This document shows positions 1-9,815 of a DNA stretch of 64,000 nt, piece after piece. Under the pieces are notes generated by a model that was given only the letters and a program-made list of their open reading frames with translations, ran no database searches and was not told the DNA's origin. Every line of letters begins with the position of its first letter. Positions within the stretch are counted from its first letter, which is position 1. A program made the position numbers and the translations under genes. The DNA is from Acidimicrobiaceae bacterium (lineage in GTDB: Bacteria > Actinomycetota > Acidimicrobiia > Acidimicrobiales > Aldehydirespiratoraceae), in NCBI GenBank assembly GCA_026706815.1, contig JAPOYA010000032.1:1-64000 (forward strand), in the 5' to 3' direction.

Positions 1-2
1 CC

Positions 3-137
3 AGTGTCATCGAGACCTGGGCAGCGAACTGGAACCGGCACCCCGAACCGCTGCGATGGACCAAAACCGCCGACGAGATCATCGCCAAAACCAAACGAGC
101 CCGAACCGCCCCAACCAAATCCGCGACACACCACTAA
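3..137 (+). pseudogene. C-terminal end of an IS630-like transposase (cut by window edge)
   Basis: The frame is open from the window edge to a TAA and encodes 44 residues, including 'IETWAANWNRHPEPLRWTKT' followed by 'ADEIIAKTKRAR'. A W-x-x-x-W-N-R-x-P-x-P-x-x-W-T-K-T-A-D-E-I tail is what I recognise as the end of IS630/Tc1-type DDE transposases, just after the catalytic core. The catalytic residues lie outside the window, so I cannot tell whether the element is intact. No clear terminal inverted repeat is visible in the roughly 270 bases between this stop and the toxin gene, and I see nothing else in that stretch. It lies beside a toxin-antitoxin pair, a common setting for mobile DNA. Confidence 0.65.
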
Positions 138-412
138 TTGTACTCAACCACTATGACACGCCGTCGCCGAGACCTGCGGCCAAGTGGTTGAAGCTACGGC
201 GAAATCGCTTTCGAGAGGGGGCAGTTGGTGGTTCACGCCAGCTAGAGTTCTGACTTGAGACAGGAACCGACCTTAGTTCGCCTTCGCGATCCGGCGACCT
301 TGAATATTCTTCGCTCAAGTCCAAATCGCGCTCGGGGTGGGTCATCCGCTTGCAAGGTCGGGCCCCCTCCCCTTCTAAGAGAAACCGCGCGGTCAGTGCG
401 GGCCGTAACGAA

Positions 413-832
413 TCAGCTTGTGGGGTCTCGGAGGGTGATCAAGTGCGTGCGTGACACCCACTCTTGGATTGCCGAGTCGAAGGTCGCCAACTCCATACCG
501 GTCTGCACGGCGGTAGCAACGATCAGTTGGTCTGCTGGGTCGCGGTGGAATCCCGAATTCATCAACAGGACGGATTCCACAGCGAGATCGCCGTCAATGG
601 GGATCTCGCGTAAGCCAGACATGAGACGTTCCCGACGCCAGGTTGCCGGGTGGCATCCGAGATCGATACGTCGGTCATGATGCAGCCGGGTTGTCTCCAT
701 GAACGTGACCGCGGACACTGCGACGTTGCCGTCGTCTAGGCCAGCTTCGATGTCGTGCTTGAACGTCTTGCCGACGTGTCGGCTGTCGGACAGCAGCCGC
801 AGCAACACGTTGGTGTCCAAAAGCACGCTCAC
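413..832 (-). CDS. PIN-domain ribonuclease toxin (VapC-like)
   Basis: 139 residues, the normal size of a VapC-type toxin. The N-terminus 'VSVLLDTNVLLRLL' carries the first PIN aspartate (D6). An acidic residue in 'VTFMETTRL', the pair in 'RDPADQLIVATA' and the aspartate in 'ATFDSAIQ' complete the metal-binding set expected of a magnesium-dependent RNase. GTG at 832 was chosen because it overlaps the antitoxin stop as GTGA and removes a non-conserved N-terminal extension. The overlap implies translational coupling to the upstream antitoxin. By family knowledge such toxins cleave RNA when the labile antitoxin is lost; the target cannot be read from sequence. Confidence 0.85.
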   Translation of the reverse strand: MSVLLDTNVLLRLLSDSRHVGKTFKHDIEAGLDDGNVAVSAVTFMETTRLHHDRRIDLGCHPATWRRERLMSGLREIPIDGDLAVESVLLMNSGFHRDPADQLIVATAVQTGMELATFDSAIQEWVSRTHLITLRDPTS

Positions 833-1161
833 TGGTATCGCTCGGGGTTGAGCAATTCGTCGGGCCGGCCAATCACATCCCAATCTTGTTGTGGAATCGC
901 CGACTCGCCGTCGATGTCAGCCAATATCTGAAGCTGCTCCGCGCATGATCCGACCAGCTTGGGGCGCTCCGTGCGGATCGGGCTGATTCGCACGACCGGA
1001 CGACGATGTTTCGTCACAATGATCTCAGTGCCTGTCTCGTTCACCTCATCCATGAGGCGCAGACAGTTCGTCTTGAACTCGCCTGCCGGCACTAATCGCC
1101 CCTGAGGGAGGGATTGGGTCGAATCCTTCGTTTCTGAATCCATCTCAACGATGATAGCCAT
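829..1161 (-). CDS. Phd/YefM-type antitoxin
   Basis: 110 residues. The central 'VPAGEFKTNCLRLMDEVNET' plus 'IIVTKHRRPVVRISPI' is the Phd/YefM DNA-binding fold (the x-x-x-F-K-x-x-x-x-x-L-x-x-x-V pattern followed by a T-K-x-x-x-P-V-V strand). The C-terminal part, rich in acidic residues and proline, would bind and neutralise the PIN toxin encoded immediately downstream with a GTGA overlap. The start is uncertain: ATG at 1161 gives a leading 'MAIIVEM', and a second in-frame ATG at 1143 would fit better if the TATATT hexamer at about 1164-1169 is the -10 element. Antitoxins of this family normally repress their own promoter. Confidence 0.85.
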   Translation of the reverse strand: MAIIVEMDSETKDSTQSLPQGRLVPAGEFKTNCLRLMDEVNETGTEIIVTKHRRPVVRISPIRTERPKLVGSCAEQLQILADIDGESAIPQQDWDVIGRPDELLNPERYQ

Positions 1162-1200
1162 AAATATACGACCATGGCCATATTAAAACGACCAAGCCAC
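1162..1200 (-). promoter_or_regulatory. AT-rich promoter/operator of the toxin-antitoxin operon
   Basis: This short AT-rich island stands out from the GC-rich surroundings. Read on the minus strand it holds TAATAT, the palindrome ATGGCCAT, and TATATT just before the antitoxin start. Two similar CGACC-ending words occur about 20 bases apart on the plus strand. Autorepression by the Phd-like protein is inferred from family knowledge; the operator has not been defined. Confidence 0.4.
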
Positions 1201-1231
1201 CCATTCCTGGTCCAACGAGGTCTTCGGCGGG

Positions 1232-1879
1232 TCAGGCGGCTTCGCTGGTTCCCCCGTTCGACTCCGGGTCTGTGGCCGTGGGCAAACCGATCCTGAGGAT
1301 GCCTTCGATGCGTGCTAGCCGCTCGCGGGCATCGCCGAGGCTGGACGCCATGTTGTTGAGGCTCTTGATGACTGTGTCGTGATTGCGTTCGGTCACTCGT
1401 TTGTATTCGTTCAAATCGGTTGTCAGTGTCTCTGTCTTTTGCTCGATCAACGCGCACTCCCGCTCGACCAACTCACGATTCTTCTCTGTCACCTGCTCGA
1501 TCAACTCACGATTCTTCGCGCACTCCCGCTCGACCAACTCACGATTCTTCTCTGTCACCTGCTCGATCAACTCACGATTCTTCGCGCACTCCCGCTCGAC
1601 CAACTCACGATTCTTCTCTGTCACCTGCTCGATCAACTCACGATTCTTCGCGCACTCCCGCTCGACCAACTCACGATTCTTCTCTGTCACCTGCTCGATC
1701 AACTCACGATTCTTCTCGCTCGCCTGGGTGATGAGTTGGCGGGTTTGGGTGCTTTCGCGGTGTTGGACGCGTATTGAGCTGACCATGAGCGTGGTGAGCG
1801 TCGCGAACATCACACCGAAGGCCGCGCCGAGGGTCGTCAACACCGCTGTGTCGATTCCTGTTCCCGCCATGGATTCCAT
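1232..1879 (-). CDS. Membrane-anchored protein with eight 11-residue coiled-coil repeats
   Basis: 215 residues. Residues about 10-35 ('TAVLTTLGAAFGVMFATLTT') form one hydrophobic segment, probably a membrane anchor. From about residue 55 the chain is a perfect alternation of 'KNRELIEQVTE' and 'KNRELVERECA', four copies of each. It ends with a charged linker and a second helical part ('SLNNMASSLGDARERLARIE') before a disordered tail. An exact 11-residue period favours a hendecad coiled coil over the usual heptad. Each 22-residue pair contains one cysteine, giving regularly spaced thiols. ATG at 1879 was chosen because a TAGGGT box lies exactly 6 nt upstream, as in other leaderless genes here. 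No enzymatic motif is seen and the function is unknown. Confidence 0.7.
   Translation of the reverse strand: MESMAGTGIDTAVLTTLGAAFGVMFATLTTLMVSSIRVQHRESTQTRQLITQASEKNRELIEQVTEKNRELVERECAKNRELIEQVTEKNRELVERECAKNRELIEQVTEKNRELVERECAKNRELIEQVTEKNRELVERECALIEQKTETLTTDLNEYKRVTERNHDTVIKSLNNMASSLGDARERLARIEGILRIGLPTATDPESNGGTSEAA
1455..1714 (-). repeat. Four tandem 66-bp repeats inside the coiled-coil gene
   Basis: Units begin at 1455, 1521, 1587 and 1653 and are near-identical at the base level, including synonymous positions; only the end of the last unit diverges. Each 66-bp unit itself contains two related 33-bp halves (11 codons each). Base-level identity shows recent expansion or continuing homogenisation, so the copy number is probably variable between strains. 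Confidence 0.9.
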
Positions 1880-1885
1880 GGAGCG

Positions 1886-1891
1886 ACCCTA
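1886..1891 (-). promoter_or_regulatory. -10 box TAGGGT of the coiled-coil gene
   Basis: TAGGGT lies exactly 6 nt before the ATG at 1879, the leaderless spacing repeated across this window. No -35 element is obvious. Confidence 0.5.
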
Positions 1892-2023
1892 CACCACCAC
1901 CAATCACGGCACAACTTGAAACAACATAATAAGCCTTGTGAAACCCCGCCGATTCGCAGTTACGGCCTGTTAGGAATCCGAGGAGGTGGCCGCTGAGCGG
2001 CCCAGAGCTGCAGCAGCAAGCCC

Positions 2024-3202
2024 TCAGACAGCTCGCTGGGTCAACGCCAATCCGTTGCTGCGCATGATCTTGCGGATCTCCGAAGAGTCGAAGCCCTCCA
2101 GATCGTGAACAAAATCTGTGGGCTCCGGCAGGCCCTCGGCGTGGGGCCAGTCCGAGCCGAACAGCATGTGGTCGGCGCCGATCTTGCCTCGCAAGTCCAA
2201 CAGATCGTCCTCGTAGTAGGGCGACACCCAGACCTGACGACAGAACACTTCAATCGGATCCTCCGCGAACATGTGCTTCTGTTGCCGGTAGGTCTTGTCG
2301 AACTTCTTGAACAACGGCTGAACCCATTCTGAGCCGGTTTCGATGGTGGCGACCCGGATGTTGGTGTGCTCGCTCAACACACCCTCGCCTATCAAAGAGG
2401 CGAGGGCGTCGCTGATCGGCGAGTACGTGAGCAGTGACTTGAAAGCATTCTGGCGGAACGACTCGAACTCAGTGGTCATCCCCCAGTAGTCGCTCAAGAA
2501 CTCGTAGCCGGCGTCACCGGAGTGCATGGCGAGGGTGATGCCGTGCTGGTTCATTCTCTTCCAGAACGGGTCATGGGCGGGGTCGCCGAGCGAACGGCGT
2601 CCACCTCTGGAGTCGGGCACCGACGACGGGCGCATGTTGACCACACGCACATCCCGTTCGATCATCCAGTCGAGTTGGTCGAGAGCCCAGTCGACATCGG
2701 CGAGGGTGATGTATCCCGCCGCGAAGATCCGATTCTTGTAGGAAAACCCCCAGTCTTCGTGAATCCACCTGTTGAACGCAGCGAAAGCTGTCAGCACAGC
2801 TTCGGTGTCGTGGTCGAGAGAAGTCTCCATCCCCACCCCGAGGGTCGGGAACAGGAAGCACGCCTCCAGATTCTGGCGGTCCATCACCGACAATCGCTTG
2901 TCGCGATCACGGTACTCATCGGGGATCGGCACAAGTTCGCCGAAAGCGGCAACGATGTCGTCTTTGGCCACCTTGCCTCGGAAGTAGTCATCGAGACAGC
3001 CCGGTCGGGCCACGGGATCAAAGGTCGGGTTGGGGATGAACCGGTTGACCTTGCCCCCTACGAGCAGGCGCTTGCGACCGTTGATCTCGGCCCACTGCAT
3101 GCACCGCTTGTGCATCTTCGGGTCGACATGGCGGATGAAAGCGTCCTCCGCTTCGTAATAGTGGTTGTCGGCGTCGAACGCCTGGAAATCAAGTGCGACC
3201 AT
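2024..3202 (-). CDS. Amidohydrolase-family (TIM-barrel) metal-dependent hydrolase
   Basis: 392 residues, the usual length of the ACMSD-like/amidohydrolase-2 group. The N-terminal 'AFDADNHYYEAEDAF' is the D-x-x-x-H-x-x-E variant of the first metal-binding strand. 'LAMHSGDAGYEF' supplies the mid-barrel histidine, and 'HMLFGSDWPHAEGLPEPTDF' carries the C-terminal aspartate with the typical G-S-D-W-P-H. Related actinobacterial proteins occur in aromatic and steroid catabolic clusters as hydrolases or decarboxylases, and the following SDR, MaoC-type and CaiB-type genes suit such a role. The exact substrate cannot be read. ATG at 3202 has TAGAGT exactly 6 nt upstream. Confidence 0.85.
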   Translation of the reverse strand: MVALDFQAFDADNHYYEAEDAFIRHVDPKMHKRCMQWAEINGRKRLLVGGKVNRFIPNPTFDPVARPGCLDDYFRGKVAKDDIVAAFGELVPIPDEYRDRDKRLSVMDRQNLEACFLFPTLGVGMETSLDHDTEAVLTAFAAFNRWIHEDWGFSYKNRIFAAGYITLADVDWALDQLDWMIERDVRVVNMRPSSVPDSRGGRRSLGDPAHDPFWKRMNQHGITLAMHSGDAGYEFLSDYWGMTTEFESFRQNAFKSLLTYSPISDALASLIGEGVLSEHTNIRVATIETGSEWVQPLFKKFDKTYRQQKHMFAEDPIEVFCRQVWVSPYYEDDLLDLRGKIGADHMLFGSDWPHAEGLPEPTDFVHDLEGFDSSEIRKIMRSNGLALTQRAV

Positions 3203-3208
3203 GAAGCC

Positions 3209-3214
3209 ACTCTA
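3209..3214 (-). promoter_or_regulatory. -10 box TAGAGT of the amidohydrolase gene
   Basis: TAGAGT is followed by 6 nt and then ATG at 3202, predicting a leaderless transcript. Confidence 0.5.
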
Positions 3215-3585
3215 CGCACGTGGCACGAACGAGTGAAAATTGACACTGCAACGGAGATCGCGTCAAAAAGGGACTTGGGTCCGGCCAGCGGATTGTGCCA
3301 ACCGGACCCTGTTTTCCCTGGAGGGGGACGGGAATGAAGTTCCCAAGCCTGAAACATCCGGCCCTGCGCCCGGATGATCTCAAACTCATGTGCAACATTA
3401 GTACAAAATTCCAAACACGGTCAACATTTAAGCAAAGAAACCGCAATGAAAAAGTAAAGAACTGGGGAAAACTGTACACTAGTTTCATTGAAATACTATG
3501 AAACGAGGGGTATCCCGGTTGGGATCCCTATCGGAAATGCTTCACTCGCGTTTCGACAGACGCCACACAAGCCCAATGTGTCGGC
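3215..3585. other. Intergenic region with three nested inverted repeats, partly AT-rich
   Basis: No convincing gene is present. Three perfect inverted repeats sit within 100 bases: GGGTCCGG/CCGGACCC (3277-3284 with 3302-3309), GGGAA/TTCCC (3330-3334 with 3340-3344) and CATCCGG/CCGGATG (3355-3361 with 3370-3376). A further ATCCC/GGGAT pair lies near 3512-3525. The stretch 3380-3500 is distinctly AT-rich compared with its neighbours. The first repeat is followed by TGTTTT and could act as a terminator on the plus strand, but no plus-strand gene precedes it. Confidence 0.5.
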
Positions 3586-4380
3586 CTAAGTGTCGAAGAA
3601 CTCGCCGGCGTTCACCAACAGGCGTTGCCCGGTGATCATCCGCGCCCGGTCCGAAGCAAAGAACACCGCCGCTTCAGCCACATCCGCGTCCGTGGGCATG
3701 ACCCGCAGTGCCATTCCCTGCGCGATTTCGTCTCTCACCTCTTCTGCGGTGATACCTCTTTCAGACGCTTGCCACTCGCAATACATCCGGACGTTGGGTC
3801 CCCACATCCAGGTCGGGACAACGGTGTTGACTCGGATGCCCTGCGGTCCGAGCTCCGCGGCCATGTTCCGAGCCATGGCGAGCAGGGCGGACTTGGCGGC
3901 CGCATAGGCGAACTGCGGGATCGCAGGCACCGGCTTGAGCGACGCTTGCGACCCGATCAACACGATCGAGCCGCCGTGCTCATTCGCTGCGAGTGCGGGC
4001 GTGACCGAGCGGACCACGTTGACAGCACCCAGCGCGTTGATCTCAAGAACCGTTCGCAGACCTTCATCGTCAAGGTCGGCGAGAGTGCCCATCGTCGCAT
4101 CCATCGCGGCGACGTTGATCACCGCGTCCAGCCTGCCGAAGCGTTCCACACCAGCGCTGACCGCCGCATTCAGCGACTCCAGATCCATCATGTCGGCCCC
4201 GGCGACAAGTGTCCTCTCACCCGTGGGATCGAGTTCGGACGCCGTTTCCTGGAGTCGCTCCAGATTGCGAGCCACCGCGATCACGTTGGCGCCGTCGCAC
4301 AGTGATGCCGCGGCGCACGACCTGCCGAGTCCGGGTCCGACCCCGACCACCATCACTGTCGAGTCTTGAAGGATCATCAT
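3586..4380 (-). CDS. Short-chain dehydrogenase/reductase (SDR)
   Basis: 264 residues, classical SDR length. 'MVVGVGPGLGRSCA' is the N-terminal Rossmann glycine motif, 'INVAA' replaces the usual N-N-A-G, 'IVLIGSQAS' carries the catalytic serine and 'YAAAKSALL' the Y-x-x-x-K pair. 'RVNTVVPTWMWGP' and a C-terminal 'ITGQRLLVNAGEFFD' complete the fold. It should oxidise or reduce a hydroxy/keto group with NAD(P)H. ATG at 4380 (or the adjacent ATG at 4377, better spaced) follows a GGGAG ribosome-binding site and removes an unrelated N-terminal extension. The gene begins just after the stop of the upstream gene at 4389, so the two are probably co-transcribed. Confidence 0.9.
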   Translation of the reverse strand: MMILQDSTVMVVGVGPGLGRSCAAASLCDGANVIAVARNLERLQETASELDPTGERTLVAGADMMDLESLNAAVSAGVERFGRLDAVINVAAMDATMGTLADLDDEGLRTVLEINALGAVNVVRSVTPALAANEHGGSIVLIGSQASLKPVPAIPQFAYAAAKSALLAMARNMAAELGPQGIRVNTVVPTWMWGPNVRMYCEWQASERGITAEEVRDEIAQGMALRVMPTDADVAEAAVFFASDRARMITGQRLLVNAGEFFDT

Positions 4381-4388
4381 TTGCTCCC

Positions 4389-5192
4389 TTACCAGAGTTG
4401 ATCGGTGTAGGTGTCGGTCCCAACGATCGTCGGCAGGAACGGGGCGGCAAAAACCACTTCGCCGATTCCACTCGCCGCGAGATTGTCGGCGTAGGTGCGG
4501 AATCGATCCCAGACAGCGGTCGGCTCGTCGTCGAGAAAGAAGCACTGCAACTGTCGGTCTACGGGCCCTGGCGGCATGCCGAGATCCATCGGGGCGCGGT
4601 CCGTGTCGCCGCTGCCGGAATCTTGGTAGTGCCACGACGCCATGCTCGCGACCGGAGAGTCCTTCATCAGCGCCGGCAGGGCCTCGTCCTGGAGATGCGC
4701 CACCAACTGCTCCTCGCTCACATCCTCTGCAGGGTTCACCGCCACCACCGCCAGACCCTTGTAGGGGTGGTCCAAAGCCAACTCGATCGGAACAGGGTCA
4801 GCGTCGCGATAATGGCAACTAGGGCGTTCCAACAGCACGGTGTGCGCATGGACGCGGTTCGCGAACCCCCTGTCGTTGCTGTAGAGCCACACGACCTGAT
4901 CCACAGCCCAGGAAAAGTGTTCCACATGGCTTCCTTCGAGGACGTAATAGATCGCCAGATAGGAGCCAGCCTCAACTGGACTGGCCACCGGCGTGTCGCC
5001 GCGCGGGAAGCGCAGATCCTTCAGCTCTTTAGTGGCGACCCATCGCTTCCCCGCGAAGAGCTTCGGGCCGATCATGCAGCCGGCGTAGAAATGGTCGCGT
5101 TCATACCAGCGGTTGTACTCGACTTCGTAACCCCTCTCGGGGTCGACCATCGTGAACAACATGGAACCGACTCTGATGGGGTAGTCGTTCAT
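4389..5192 (-). CDS. Conserved hypothetical protein, possible two-part ferredoxin-like (Dabb/EthD-like) fold
   Basis: 267 residues. The N-terminal half contains 'YEVEYNRWYERDHFYAGCMI', reminiscent of the W-Y-x-x-D-H-x element of EthD/dimeric alpha-beta barrel proteins. The second half ('GLAVVAVNPAEDVSEEQLVA', then 'SMASWHYQ') looks like a second copy of such a domain. No signal peptide, membrane segment or catalytic motif is visible. It lies between a MaoC-type gene and an SDR gene transcribed the same way, 8 bases from the SDR start, so it probably serves the same CoA/lipid pathway. The family assignment is tentative. An AAAGG element precedes the ATG. Confidence 0.6.
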   Translation of the reverse strand: MNDYPIRVGSMLFTMVDPERGYEVEYNRWYERDHFYAGCMIGPKLFAGKRWVATKELKDLRFPRGDTPVASPVEAGSYLAIYYVLEGSHVEHFSWAVDQVVWLYSNDRGFANRVHAHTVLLERPSCHYRDADPVPIELALDHPYKGLAVVAVNPAEDVSEEQLVAHLQDEALPALMKDSPVASMASWHYQDSGSGDTDRAPMDLGMPPGPVDRQLQCFFLDDEPTAVWDRFRTYADNLAASGIGEVVFAAPFLPTIVGTDTYTDQLW

Positions 5193-5245
5193 CTCGTGCC
5201 TTTGTTCAGGGGACTTCAGCGTTCGTCGTGTGAGAGTTCACGCAA

Positions 5246-5716
5246 TCAGCCGTCGAATACAATCCTGGCGATCCATTCGGCAATCAGCGCAGGCTTGGCG
5301 GCTCCCTCAATCTCGACGGTGATCACCCGGGTGCTGTTGATCGCCGCTCCCTTCAACTCAACTTTGCTGATCACGCTGCCGGCGCGGACCCGGCTCCCGG
5401 AGACGACCGGATTGATGAACCGCACCCGGTCAAAGCCGTAGTTGATTCCCATCATCACACCGGTCAGCGGTGGGAGGTTCTGCTCAATGGAACCGGTCAG
5501 GTGCGTCAGCATCGACAGCGTCAGGAAACCGTGGGCGATAGTTCCGCCGAACATCGGCGTCGCACGCTGTGCGTCCATGTGGATGAACTGATGGTCGATA
5601 GTGCAGTCGGCAAACTGGTTGATCTGTTCCTGGGTTATCTCAAACCAGTCGCCGTGGCCCTCATCGACGCCCTCACCGGCTTTGAGAAGTTCGTAGGCGT
5701 TTGCTGCGTTGCTCAT
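5246..5716 (-). CDS. MaoC-type hotdog (R)-enoyl-CoA hydratase
   Basis: 156 residues, the size of a single-hotdog MaoC hydratase. 'QFADCTIDHQFIHMDAQRA' followed by 'FGGTIAHGFLTLSMLTHL' is the family signature: aspartate and histidine of the hydratase-2 motif and the G-x-x-x-H-G-x-x-x-x-S helix. It should add water to trans-2-enoyl-CoA. ATG at 5716 has GGAG six bases upstream; the alternative ATG at 5728 lacks such spacing. It is divergent from the inositol-phosphate synthase gene, about 110 bases away, and heads the leftward group with the hypothetical protein and the SDR. Confidence 0.9.
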   Translation of the reverse strand: MSNAANAYELLKAGEGVDEGHGDWFEITQEQINQFADCTIDHQFIHMDAQRATPMFGGTIAHGFLTLSMLTHLTGSIEQNLPPLTGVMMGINYGFDRVRFINPVVSGSRVRAGSVISKVELKGAAINSTRVITVEIEGAAKPALIAEWIARIVFDG

Positions 5717-5814
5717 CAGGATCTCCATGGCTTGTTGTCTGTTCGATTGTCTCGACCGTCGTGACTCTAGAGCGAACCCGCGCCGCGCAACACTTCGAGC
5801 AGCGCCAGTGCTCA

Positions 5815-5820
5815 TATGCT
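5815..5820 (+). promoter_or_regulatory. -10 box TATGCT of ino1
   Basis: TATGCT is followed by 6 nt and the ATG at 5827, predicting a leaderless transcript. Confidence 0.5.
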
Positions 5821-5826
5821 CAGAGG

Positions 5827-7124
<1,298 letters not shown>

Positions 7125-7128
<4 letters not shown>

Positions 7129-9590
7129 TCGCCCGCCGCCAGGTCGATCTCGAGCACGCCTCGGCTTATCAGACTCTCGATCTCGGCGTCGTCGAGGCCC
7201 AGCCATTCTGAAGCGATCTCGCGGGTGTGCTCTCCGAGTCCCGGCGCCGGGAAGATGTCGGGGGCGTCCATGGCTGAGGCATGGAACGCGGCTCCCTCGA
7301 AGATCATGTCGCCGATCGGCGGCTGATACATGTGATGCAGATAGCCGCGGGCCTCCAGATGGGCATCTGTGGATTGCGAGCCCGCGGTGTGCATGACCCC
7401 CGCGGGGACTCCCGCGGCCAGACAGACATCGACCACTTCCCCATTGGGCATGGTGCGGGTCCACTCGGAGATCTTCTCGTCGACAGCAGCTTCGCCGGCG
7501 CGGCGCTCCTGCTCCTCGGCGAGCTCTGGACTCGCGGCCCAAGCAGGTGACCCCATCACTTCGACCAGTGCTTGCCATTCGCGGTCATTGCGCACACAGA
7601 TCGCAACCCAACGGTCATCGCCTTCGCAAGGATACAGGCCCCATGGCGAGCCGTGGTCGGAATGATTGCCGCGGGGTCGCACTGAGCCGGGGACCAGCGA
7701 CTCCTTGGCCAGCAGGTCGCCGATCGCCGACACAGCTTGTTCAACTTGGCAAACCTCGACATGCGCCCCACCGGTGCCTCGCTGCGATTGTCGGCCCGAC
7801 AACAGCTGTTGTCCCAACAACTGGGCCATCGCAGCCACAGCACAGACCCGACCTGCGAAATGATCGGGGTGGATCACCTGGTTTCCCGCCGGTTCCGGGT
7901 GGTTCTCGTAGTTCCACAGGTGCGCTAGACCGCCAGTTACCTGGGTGTTCGGACCATATCCGAACCAGTCGGCCCAGAGCCCCCGCGAGCCCATGAGCTG
8001 ACTCGAGACCATCACCACATCAGGGTTCTCTGCAGACATTTCGCCGTACCCGAGCCCCATATCCTCCATCGTTCCGGTGGAGTTGTTCTCGATCACCACA
8101 TCGGCGTCTCGAACCATCCGCAGCAGCAGTTCGAGCCCCCGCTCGGTCTTGGCGTTGACTCCCAGGCTGCGTTTGGAGCGGTTCGACGAGGCGAACGAGG
8201 GGGACATCTCGCCTCCGAGCACAGACCGGATGAAGTCGACATAGCTGCGGCTCTCGATCTTGACGACATCCGCTCCGTACTCGCCGAACATGCGTCCGCA
8301 CTCCACACCGACCCCGCCGTGCCCGAAGTCCATCACCCGCAGACCCCTCAGCGGCAGAGCTTTGCCTTGCGGTTCGGCGGCTTGTGATCGGACCCACTGG
8401 CGGGCAGTCTCAGCGAATTCCAAGTCGCGGCTCTCTGTGCCCGTCCCGCAGCGGAGTGAGGCGAACACCTCCTCGGTGTGTTCGCCGACATGGGGAGGTC
8501 GGCCCACAGGCCCGCAACGCTCGCCGTCAATCTCGAACCAACCCGAGGGCAACTTCATTGTCCTGCCGTCGCTGATCTTCACGTGATCGAACGTATTGCG
8601 GCTCTCGAAGTGGGGATTGGCCAGAACATCGCCGGGCTTCAGGAACGGAGTGCAGACTATCCCCCGTGCTTGGGCCTGTTCGGACACCTCGGCCATGGTC
8701 ATGGACGAGAACAGTTCGGAGTACAGGGGATTGAGCACCGCATCGGCGATCATCAGGCGTCCGATGAAGGTGTCGAGTTCGGGGTCTTGGAGATAGTCGG
8801 GTTCCCCCAGCCATGAACGAATGGCGTGCCACTGGCGCGGGCTGAGCACAATCAGGCGGACGAAGCCGTCCGCGCACGGGATGATCGTGTAGACGACTCC
8901 CGGTCCGGCTCGCTGTTCAGGCGGCGGCTCACCGGCATCGGCTGAGCGGCTCCAATTCGACAGCGACCAGTCGGTGATCTGGGCGACGCACTCATTGGCG
9001 GACGCGTCGATCACCTGGCCGACGCCCGTGTTGTTGCGCTGCCAGAGCGCGCACAGGATCCCGAACGCTGTGGTGAACGAGGCTGTGTCATCGGCGATGT
9101 TGCCCGGCGGTAGGATCGGGCCCCCCTCATGGGTGCCTGCCTTGAAAGCCATCCCGCCGGTCGCGTCGACGACCGCGTTGGGCACATCACGGCCAGCCCA
9201 AGGCCCGGTTCGGCCATAGGCGGTGATGGAAGCCGCGATCAGGTGAGGGTTGTTTGCCGAGAGCTCTTCTGCGTCGAGTCCAGAATCGACATGGGTTCCC
9301 GGCTCTGCGGAGTCGATGACCACATCGCTCGCATGGATGAGCTCATGCAGCGAACTGCACTCGGCGTCGTTGGAAAGGTCGACCACCACGCTCCGCTTGC
9401 CGCAGTTGCGGAAGGTCCAGAACAGCGAATGGTCGGCGTCGATAGGCGCCATTGTGCGTGAGGGGGAACCGCCGGGAGGTTCGACTCGAATGACGTCTGC
9501 ACCCAGGTCGCTCAGAATGCGACCACAAAATTCACCGCGTTCAACGGTCAGGTCGACAACTCGAATCCCGGCAAGTGGACGAAGGACCAC
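7125..9590 (-). CDS. Tandem class III (CaiB/BaiF-type) CoA-transferase fusion
   Basis: 821 residues, twice the usual length, made of two complete CaiB-like units in one chain. Unit 1 starts 'PLAGIRVVDLTVERGEFCGR' with 'DVIRVEPPGG'; unit 2 starts near residue 408 with 'LRGLRVMDFGHGGVGVECGR' and 'DVVKIESRSYVDFIRS'. Each has the long insert and a C-terminal 'VARGIVC/AAGVPAGVM'-type segment. Such enzymes move CoA between carboxylic acids through an aspartyl-CoA intermediate; normal members dimerise as interlocked rings, so a covalent tandem may be a pseudo-dimer. GTG at 9590 was chosen because AAGGGGGG precedes it and the family begins right at P-L-x-G-I-R-V; ATG at 9635 or 9710 would add a non-conserved leader. 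Confidence 0.85.
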
Positions 9591-9767
9591 ATTCCCCCCT
9601 TGAAGCTCAGCGCTGATCGTAGCCGTGCCCCTCATCGCAGACGCAATGCCACGGTGGGTCCGTGCCTGAACCGCAGTAGTGCCGATTCCACTACATTGAC
9701 GATTCTCCATTCTTGACAAATGGGGTTGTTCGAGTTCCGTCAGGTCCGGTACATTGGCCGTATTCTT

Positions 9768-9810
9768 CCCCGCCTGCCCTGGTTCCAGGGCATGGCGGGG
9801 CTACTTTTTT
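9768..9810 (+). terminator. Strong intrinsic-terminator-like hairpin ahead of the NYN gene
   Basis: CCCCGCC-T-GCCCTGG, a two-base turn, then CCAGGGC-AT-GGCGGGG, followed by CTAC and six T. The stem has 14 GC-rich pairs with one small internal bulge. It points in the direction of the NYN gene and ends only 5 bases before that gene's GTG. No plus-strand gene lies upstream, so it can only affect a transcript that starts in this intergenic region, possibly from TTGTTC-N18-TACATT (9727-9756). This suggests attenuation or a short RNA. Confidence 0.7.
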
Positions 9811-9815
9811 GTCTC

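Noticed and set aside
255-680. 141-codon plus-strand frame
   Set aside because: Overlaps the PIN toxin in antisense; the toxin has all catalytic residues and a coupled antitoxin.
1455-1718. Possible CRISPR-like or satellite array
   Set aside because: The repeats are contiguous without spacers, a multiple of three long, and encode a regular coiled coil.
1383-1919. Long plus-strand frames with repeated peptide units
   Set aside because: They are the antisense and shifted readings of the 66-bp repeats in the minus-strand coiled-coil gene, which has a membrane anchor, a promoter and a sensible helical sequence.
2522-3337. 271-codon plus-strand frame
   Set aside because: Antisense to the conserved amidohydrolase; it carries no recognisable motif.
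4209-5441. 410-codon plus-strand frame
   Set aside because: Runs antisense through the SDR, the hypothetical gene and part of the MaoC gene, each with family motifs on the other strand.
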